From contig JAKAAZ010000166.1 of NCBI GenBank assembly GCA_021802085.1, forward strand, positions 1-8,046: a stretch of DNA of 8,046 nt, written 5' to 3'. A program made the translations under genes and the position numbers. Within the stretch, counting starts at the first letter, position 1; the number at the start of each line of letters is the position of its first letter. The stretch comes from Acidobacteriota bacterium (lineage in GTDB: Bacteria > Acidobacteriota > Terriglobia > Terriglobales > Acidobacteriaceae). Shown piece by piece: positions 1-4,732 of the stretch. A model generated the notes under the pieces. It saw only the letters and a list, made by a program, of their open reading frames with translations. It did no database searches and had not been told where the DNA came from.

Positions 1-85
1 AATGACCAGGCGCATATCGTCTGGATTCTTCACTCCGCTGCGCGGAGCCTGCCCTGAGCGTAGCCGAAGGGTTCAGAATGACTCC
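1..85 (-). repeat. Probable dispersed intergenic repeat, left edge
   Basis: Read on the minus strand, this segment begins GTCATTCTGAACCC, passes through a CCCTTCGGCTACGCTCAGGG block and a GC-rich hairpin, and continues into GTGAAGAATCC. It resembles the 'GTCATTCTGA...GAAGAATCC' intergenic repeats that I recall being scattered in many copies through Acidobacteriota and some other genomes. On the plus strand, CTCCGC (33-38) and GCGGAG (42-47) form a 6-bp stem with a 3-nt loop, and CCCT (52-55) pairs with AGGG (68-71). No reading frame is supported. Only one copy is in the window, so family membership is a memory-based inference, and the repeat may extend left of position 1. Confidence 0.45.
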
Positions 86-290
86 CTTTCACAAATAACT
101 ACACCTACTGTCAATCCGCTCTAGCCATCCGAGGCGTCTCACTCCAAGCCGTAGGTTGAGTTGAAGGCCAACAGCGCTGATTCGTGAGTTGGAAACGGAA
201 GTGCTGATCAAGCTGATGGCGACTGTGACATTGGTGCTGGCGCCTCTGTTCTTGTAGAACGGTTCAAGACAAAGCGCGCCAACAACAACG
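86..290. other. Intergenic stretch with no supported gene
   Basis: I see no convincing gene here on either strand. A plus-strand frame from about 165 to the TAG at 252-254 encodes a short hydrophobic tail (KLMATVTLVLAPLFL) but has a stop just upstream and no good start or ribosome binding site. Minus-strand frames crossing the region are antisense extensions from inside mutS2, with compositions typical of shadow frames. The stretch may hold the mutS2 promoter, but I could not pick out a convincing -35/-10 pair. Confidence 0.5.
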
Positions 291-338
291 CAATGGCTAC
301 TCTTACCCATCCCCCCAGGGTGATAAGAGTAGCCATTG
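291..338. repeat. Perfect 15-bp-arm inverted repeat (large hairpin)
   Basis: CAATGGCTACTCTTA at 291-305 is exactly complementary to TAAGAGTAGCCATTG at 324-338, with 18 nt between the arms. Inside, CCC (306-308) can pair with GGG (318-320), leaving TGA (321-323) as a bulge and a 9-nt C-rich loop. It lies about 107 bp before the preferred mutS2 start. No T-tract follows on the plus strand (GGCTTGTTTG), and the minus side has only a broken T-rich run, so it is not a canonical intrinsic terminator. It could be a small palindromic repeat element, a bidirectional terminator for a gene off the left edge, or a leader structure. An in-frame ATG at 293 lies inside the arm and is unlikely to be a real start. 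Confidence 0.85.
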
Positions 339-390
339 GGCTTGTTTGCGGAGAATTTTCGATGGTGATCCGACAGGGGGGATATCTCTG

Positions 391-445
391 CACGCTCCCT
401 TTCGATATTGGCGGCGGGGAAAGCAGCTACCATGGGAGCGTGACC
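391..445 (+). promoter_or_regulatory. mutS2 leader: SD inside a 9-bp inverted repeat
   Basis: The best Shine-Dalgarno for mutS2 is GGGAG at 434-438, seven nt before the ATG at 446. It lies in the arm GGGAGCGTG (434-442), which is perfectly complementary to CACGCTCCC (391-399). If the RNA folds this way the ribosome binding site is paired, with a 34-nt loop that can itself form a short CTTTC/GAAAG stem (399-403 with 419-423, in competition for C399). The complementarity is directly visible. A regulatory role is inferred. Confidence 0.45.
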
Positions 446-2995
446 ATGTTCCCCAGTGTGCCTTCGCCGCTTGCGCATACCAGCGCGGACATGCTGGAGT
501 TTGCCCTCCTGCGGGAAATGGTCGCCGGCTATGCGATGACCCCTCCGGGGCGAGAATGGACGCTGGCGCTGGAGCCTTCCGGCGACGCGGGATGGGCGAG
601 GGTAGAACAGCAACGAGTGAGCGAAGCGTTGAGTCTCCTGCGTGCTCGATACAGTTTTGACTTTCACGGGCTGATCGATCCCGGCGATTGGCTGGAGCGG
701 GCGCGCATCAGCGGAGTGGTGCTGGAAGTCGACGAACTGCGGGCTTTGTCCGCGCTGGTAGGCCGTTTTCGTGCGTTTCAGGAATGGGCGCTGACGCTTC
801 CGCATGATTCCACCCCATCCTTCGCAGACAGCGCGAAGGATGGGGCACCCTCATCGCTGCTTCAGCTTGCAATGCCGTTGACGGAGTCGCGCTTCACCGG
901 GCTGATGCAGGCGCTGGACGGAAAGTTCGAAGCGGATGGATCGATTGCAGATCACGCCTCGCCGGAGCTGGCGCGAATTCGCCGCCAGATGGAGCGCCAG
1001 CAACGCACGATTGAAGAGAGTTTGAGGACCATGCTGCGGAGGCTGGGCCCGGAAGTCTCCTTGCAGGAAGATTTGATTACGGTGCGGGGCGAGCGATTTG
1101 TGCTGCCCGTAAAAGCGGAGTGGAAGCGGCGCGTTCCCGGCGTGATGCATGGGGCCAGTTCCAGCGGGCAGACATATTTCATTGAGCCGATTGAAACCAT
1201 CGAACAAAACAATGAGCTGCAGCGGCTGCTGGAAGAGGAGCAGGCGGAAGAGCGCCGCATCCTGGCTGCGATGACGCGGCAGGTGGGCGAACATGCGGAG
1301 GCGATCGCGGAGTGCGCGAAAATCCTTGCCGAAGTGGAATCGCTGTTTGCGCGAGCGCGATTTGCGGCGGACTTTCACTGCATCGCGCCGGCTTTCTGCG
1401 CGCAGGGTTCGGAGCGAATCTTTTTGAAAGCGGCACGACATCCGCTGCTGGAAAAACGCCTGCGCAGCGAAGTAGCGGCGAATTCAAGGCCATTACACCA
1501 ATCTGTTCCCGATCGAAGCTCCGAAGCGAAAACAATCATCCCGCTGGATCTGGAACTGCCTGCAGCAGCGCCGCAGTTGGTTATCAGTGGGCCGAACACA
1601 GGCGGCAAGACCGTGGCGCTGAAAACGGTGGGATTGCTGGCTTTGATGGCGCAGGCCGGAATTCCAGTTCCGGCGGAAGCGGCCGAACTGCCGCTGTTCG
1701 ACGCGGTGCTGGCCGACATTGGCGATGCGCAGTCGATCGAGCAGGATCTCTCCAGCTTCTCGGCGCACATCACCCGCTTGAACGAGATTTCAGGGCTGGC
1801 TACTGCAAGCTCCCTGGTGCTGCTGGATGAACTGGGTTCGGCGACCGATCCAGAAGAAGGCGCGGCGATTGCGGCGGCGATTGCGGCGCATTTTTCCGTG
1901 CGGCGCGCGTGGTGTTTGGTCTCCACCCATCACACTGCGTTGAAAGTGTATGCGGCCAACACGCCGGGCGTGCAGAATGCGGCGGCTGGATTTGAGGAAG
2001 AGACCTTCGCGCCCACGTATCACATTCGCGTCGGCGTGCCGGGGGTGTCGGCGGGAATCCACATCGCAGAGCGTCTGGGCATGGACGCTGCCATCCTGGC
2101 GGACGCCCGGCAAAGGCTGGGCAAACAAGCCGTGGAGATCGGGCGATTTCTCGATCGACTGCATGCGGACCTGCTCGCAGTGAACACCGAACGAGCGCAG
2201 TTGCAACGGCGCGAGGAAGAGATTGCCAAGGAACGTCAGCGGCTGGAGCGGGAGGGACGGCAGGAGCAGCAGCGCAAAGTGCAGGAGATGGAGGCGAAGC
2301 TGTCGTCGCTGCTGAAAGCGTTTGAGGCCCAGGTGCGGGAAGTTCTGCTAGGCATCGAGGACCGCAGCGCGCAGCAGAAGGTGGCCAAGCAGGCGGAGCG
2401 GGGGCTGGCCAAACTGCGGCGCGAATTTCGCGACCAGGTGAATGCCACCGTGGTGGCGCATCAGACGGGCGCGGACCGCGGCGATCCGAACGCGCAACCG
2501 CACATTGTTCGACAAGTTGGCGTTGGGGATACTGTGAAGTTACGCTCACTGGGAAAGGCGGCCCTGGTGGAGCGGCAGGTGGATGCAGACAACTTTGAGG
2601 TTTCAGTGGGCCAACTCAAAATGCGGATTCATCGCAGCGATGTGGCCGAGGTGGTGGTCTCGGCGGCGGAGCGCGCACGACAGGCAGCACCGGTGGCCGC
2701 GGCGCGCAGCAAAGGGATTCGCGTTGCGTTGGCGAAGGAAAGCGGCTCCGGACCAAGCGAAATCAACGTGATTGGCCGGAATGTCGATGAGGCCACAGAC
2801 GAGGTGGAGAAGTTCCTGGACCAGGCTTTTATGGCGGGATTGCCGCAGATTCGCATCGTGCACGGCGTCGGCATGGGCATTTTGCGTAAGGCGTTGCGGG
2901 CCTATCTGGTACAACATCCGCAGGTGGAGAAAGTGAGTGAACCGCCGCAGAACGAGGGCGGCGCCGGTGCGACGGTCGTGGAACTGCGGCAATAA
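446..2995 (+). CDS. mutS2: MutS2 family ATPase with C-terminal Smr domain
   Basis: MutS2 proteins are cytosolic homodimeric ATPases that lack the mismatch-reading domain of MutS. They are linked to suppression of recombination and, in Bacillus, to splitting of collided ribosomes. Here (849 aa) a helical core and clamp occupies about residues 1-350. The ATPase follows with Walker A GPNTGGKT (382-389), Walker B LVLLDE (457-462) and a STHH motif. A long charged coiled coil spans about 565-665, an SH3/KOW-like segment about 690-735, and an Smr domain about 773-849 with HGVGMG at 806-811. The usual LDLRG strand of Smr reads INVIG (773-777), losing the conserved Asp and Arg. The start at 446 is chosen because GGGAG sits 7 nt upstream and family similarity begins just after it. 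The open frame reaches back to an ATG at 293, but that ATG lies inside a large inverted repeat and would add 51 atypical residues. The protein is slightly longer than the usual ~780-800 aa. Confidence 0.95.
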   Translation: MFPSVPSPLAHTSADMLEFALLREMVAGYAMTPPGREWTLALEPSGDAGWARVEQQRVSEALSLLRARYSFDFHGLIDPGDWLERARISGVVLEVDELRALSALVGRFRAFQEWALTLPHDSTPSFADSAKDGAPSSLLQLAMPLTESRFTGLMQALDGKFEADGSIADHASPELARIRRQMERQQRTIEESLRTMLRRLGPEVSLQEDLITVRGERFVLPVKAEWKRRVPGVMHGASSSGQTYFIEPIETIEQNNELQRLLEEEQAEERRILAAMTRQVGEHAEAIAECAKILAEVESLFARARFAADFHCIAPAFCAQGSERIFLKAARHPLLEKRLRSEVAANSRPLHQSVPDRSSEAKTIIPLDLELPAAAPQLVISGPNTGGKTVALKTVGLLALMAQAGIPVPAEAAELPLFDAVLADIGDAQSIEQDLSSFSAHITRLNEISGLATASSLVLLDELGSATDPEEGAAIAAAIAAHFSVRRAWCLVSTHHTALKVYAANTPGVQNAAAGFEEETFAPTYHIRVGVPGVSAGIHIAERLGMDAAILADARQRLGKQAVEIGRFLDRLHADLLAVNTERAQLQRREEEIAKERQRLEREGRQEQQRKVQEMEAKLSSLLKAFEAQVREVLLGIEDRSAQQKVAKQAERGLAKLRREFRDQVNATVVAHQTGADRGDPNAQPHIVRQVGVGDTVKLRSLGKAALVERQVDADNFEVSVGQLKMRIHRSDVAEVVVSAAERARQAAPVAAARSKGIRVALAKESGSGPSEINVIGRNVDEATDEVEKFLDQAFMAGLPQIRIVHGVGMGILRKALRAYLVQHPQVEKVSEPPQNEGGAGATVVELRQ

Positions 2996-3009
2996 ATCGC
3001 CTGGATGGT
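2989..3009 (+). repeat. 21-bp direct repeat, left copy (mutS2 stop)
   Basis: This copy begins GCAATAAATCG and ends CCTGGATGGT. It contains the last sense codon (CAA) and the TAA stop of mutS2. An identical 21-bp copy lies at 3932-3952 over the last codon and stop of the lipoprotein gene, 943 bp downstream. Identity ends immediately outside the 21 bp on both sides. Confidence 0.95.
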
Positions 3010-3065
3010 CAACTTGAGGATTACAATTTCATCGAATGCGATCGCTCGGTGGAGGGGCTTGATCT

Positions 3066-3938
3066 ATGGCTTCCTTTCGATGCGCGGCTGTTGGAAGCTG
3101 CGCTGCACTGATTGTCTTCCTTTGCCTGATCTCCGGCGGTCTTGCCGGTTGCGGCAGCAGCGGCGCGTTCAATCTGGGCGGCGACAAAATCACATCGCCG
3201 GCAGGAATTTCTGGAAACTGGGAACTGACGCTCACGAACAGCGGTGTCGTGATGTTCAGCGGCAGTCCCGTTGTGCCCATGGGCGTTGCCCTCACTTCCA
3301 CGGGCGGCGCAGTCTCCGGGACCGCATGGGTGCAGATGGCGTTTCCCCAGATTTGCAGCGCCAATGGGTGCTGCGGAGGACCCTTTGCCGAATTCAACGA
3401 TTCTCTGACCGGAACGCTGGACGACAAGGGAAACCTGACGCTGGGATCCGCGGTGCCGAACGGCGGCCCGGTGTTTACCATGACGGCCGTGGTAAGCGGG
3501 GAAACGATAACCAACGGAACGTTTAACCTGTCCGGGCCATGCCCGGACAAGGGAACGAGCACCGGAGTGGAGTTGTCGGCGCTGAACGGGACCTACGCGG
3601 GAACGGTGACATCGAAGGACACGGGGCGGAGCTACAGCCTTTCAACCACCCTACAGCAGAGCACTACACTCAATGCGCGCGGATTTCTCGACGTGAGCGG
3701 CACGGCGACATTGACGGGGTATCCATGCCTGACGTCCGCGACGGCGGCCACGCCGCTCGATCTGAACTCGGGGTTCCTGGGCAATCAGTTCGAGGTCACG
3801 ATGAATGGCGCGGGCGGGGCCACGTTGAGCATTTCCGGCACTCTCTCCCAGGATGGGAAGACGATCGCGGCCACCTACACAGTGGGAGGCGGCACCTGCC
3901 ACCTTGACTTCGGCCAGGGAACGTTGACGTTGCAATAA
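3066..3938 (+). CDS. Putative lipoprotein with two similar beta-rich halves
   Basis: I do not recognise a named family. The 290-aa product starts with a lipoprotein signal: a basic residue (R5), a hydrophobic stretch to about residue 25, and lipobox L26-A27-G28-C29, so it is probably lipid-anchored on the periplasmic side or outer membrane. The rest is rich in Gly, Thr, Ser and Val with alternating hydrophobic residues, suggesting beta-sheet. It appears to hold two related halves, about 47-159 (starts SGNWELTLT, ends FNLSGPC) and 171-290 (starts LNGTYAGTVT, ends GTLTLQ). Each carries a GTL-D-G or GTLSQDGK-type turn and Cys residues (C97, C102, C103, C159; C221, C278). GGAGG at 3051-3055 lies 10 nt before the ATG and supports the start. 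It sits 70 nt after mutS2 and is bracketed by a perfect 21-bp direct repeat, as if inserted. Ligand and role are unknown. Confidence 0.8.
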   Translation: MASFRCAAVGSCAALIVFLCLISGGLAGCGSSGAFNLGGDKITSPAGISGNWELTLTNSGVVMFSGSPVVPMGVALTSTGGAVSGTAWVQMAFPQICSANGCCGGPFAEFNDSLTGTLDDKGNLTLGSAVPNGGPVFTMTAVVSGETITNGTFNLSGPCPDKGTSTGVELSALNGTYAGTVTSKDTGRSYSLSTTLQQSTTLNARGFLDVSGTATLTGYPCLTSATAATPLDLNSGFLGNQFEVTMNGAGGATLSISGTLSQDGKTIAATYTVGGGTCHLDFGQGTLTLQ

Positions 3939-3952
3939 ATCGCCTGGATGGT
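3932..3952 (+). repeat. 21-bp direct repeat, right copy (lipoprotein stop)
   Basis: This is identical over 21 bp to 2989-3009 and contains the final CAA codon and TAA stop of the lipoprotein gene in the same register as the mutS2 copy. Its last six bases (GATGGT, 3947-3952) are also the start of the left arm of a hairpin that extends to 3995. The left copy has no such partner, which suggests that the right copy retains the older flanking sequence. Confidence 0.95.
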
Positions 3953-3995
3953 GGCATAAGTCGCTGGAAAAACTACTCCGATGGATGCTACCATC
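3947..3995 (+). other. Intergenic hairpin downstream of lipoprotein gene
   Basis: GATGGTGGCAT (3947-3957) can pair with ATGCTACCATC (3985-3995) over 11 positions, ten Watson-Crick and one G-U (3953 with 3989), around a 27-nt loop. No T-run follows, so a simple intrinsic terminator is unlikely. It could be an RNA processing or 3'-end-protecting structure, or an attenuating element ahead of the kinase-like gene at 4046. Pairing potential is seen directly; function is inferred. Confidence 0.5.
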
Positions 3996-4045
3996 AGCGC
4001 GGCCAGACTTGTCGGCATCTAACTTCAGTCCGGGATTAGTCAACG

Positions 4046-4657
4046 ATGGTTCGAGTGATTACAGTGGAACGGGAATATGGAAGCCGGGGCGGGGAATTTG
4101 CCCGCCTGCTGGCGCAACATCTCAAGTGGGAATTGATCGACCAATCTCTGGTGCAGGAGGTAGCCCAGCGCGCTGGCGTATCTGCCGCCGAAGCGACGCG
4201 GCGCGATGAACGGCTGGACCCCTGGTACAGCAAGGTCGGACGCGTCTTCTGGCACGGCAGCAATGAACGGGCAGATCTCACGGTGGAGCGGGAAATTTTG
4301 GATACCACCCGCATGACCGAACTCGCCCAGGAAGTGATGAAGGAGAAGGCGCGCGCTGGGAATTGCGTCGTCGTGGGCCGCGGCGCGTCGTGCGCGTTGC
4401 ATGGCGTTCCCGGCTGCTTTCATATCTTCGTGTATGCCTCGACAGCACGCAAAATCCGGTGGTTTGAGCAGGCCTTTCCAGACAAGGCCCACTTGGCGGA
4501 GCGAGAACTGACGGCAACCGACCAGCGGCGCGCGGAGTACATCGAACACTTCTATCACACCACATGGAACGATTACCGCATTTACCACCTGATGCTGAAT
4601 TCCTGCATGGGATTCGACGCGATGATCGGGGCCACCATGGAAGCCACTGGCGTGTAA
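4046..4657 (+). CDS. Cytidylate kinase-like family protein
   Basis: The 203-aa product resembles the cytidylate kinase-like family (PF13189), relatives of the CMP kinase that phosphorylates CMP/dCMP with ATP in the cytosol. Family features visible are the N-terminal ITVEREYGSRGGEFA (5-19), in place of the family's REYGSGG-like glycine loop, LIDQSLVQEVAQRAGV (30-45), the strand and turn CVVVGRGASC (107-116), and a C-terminal YHLMLNS (180-186) like the Y-D-L-x-x-N motif of these proteins. The classical P-loop GxxGSGKS is absent, as usual for this family, so true CMP kinase activity is unproven. No strong Shine-Dalgarno is seen; GGGA at 4032-4035 is 10 nt upstream of the ATG, and the start is supported mainly by MVRVITVEREYG matching the family's N-terminus. 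It lies 107 nt after the lipoprotein gene and 75 nt before the GH35 gene, so co-transcription is possible but not shown. Confidence 0.82.
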   Translation: MVRVITVEREYGSRGGEFARLLAQHLKWELIDQSLVQEVAQRAGVSAAEATRRDERLDPWYSKVGRVFWHGSNERADLTVEREILDTTRMTELAQEVMKEKARAGNCVVVGRGASCALHGVPGCFHIFVYASTARKIRWFEQAFPDKAHLAERELTATDQRRAEYIEHFYHTTWNDYRIYHLMLNSCMGFDAMIGATMEATGV

Positions 4658-4732
4658 GTCGTCCCGCGCGAACAGCGGATTCGCCCCGCCCGCATTGCCT
4701 GGATCGGATTTCCTATCGCTCGAAAGGCCGAG

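Noticed and set aside
293..445. N-terminal extension of mutS2 from an ATG at 293
   Set aside because: The ATG lies in the arm of a perfect inverted repeat, has no good ribosome binding site, and the 51 extra residues do not look like MutS2. The ATG at 446 has GGGAG 7 nt upstream.
89..805. A 238-codon minus-strand open frame overlapping the 5' part of mutS2
   Set aside because: It is antisense to the strongly supported mutS2, has no recognisable domain, and is biased to Arg, Ser, Pro and His as expected of a shadow frame in GC-rich DNA.
1800..2549. A 249-codon minus-strand frame opposite mutS2
   Set aside because: The product is rich in Pro, Ala and Arg with no motifs, and it lies wholly antisense to the MutS2 ATPase and coiled coil.
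3038..3045. GCGATCGC octamer resembling the cyanobacterial HIP1 repeat
   Set aside because: This is a single occurrence in GC-rich DNA with no other cyanobacterial signal, so chance is the simplest explanation.
3981..4022. Short ORF of 13 codons (starts MDATISAAR) between the lipoprotein and kinase-like genes
   Set aside because: There is no ribosome binding site, its start overlaps the 3' arm of a hairpin, and it does not couple to the next start at 4046.
4692..4705. Third, partial copy of the 21-bp repeat (ATTGCCTGGATCGG) after the kinase-like gene
   Set aside because: It matches only about 11 of 14 positions, does not include a stop codon in the same register, and could easily be chance.
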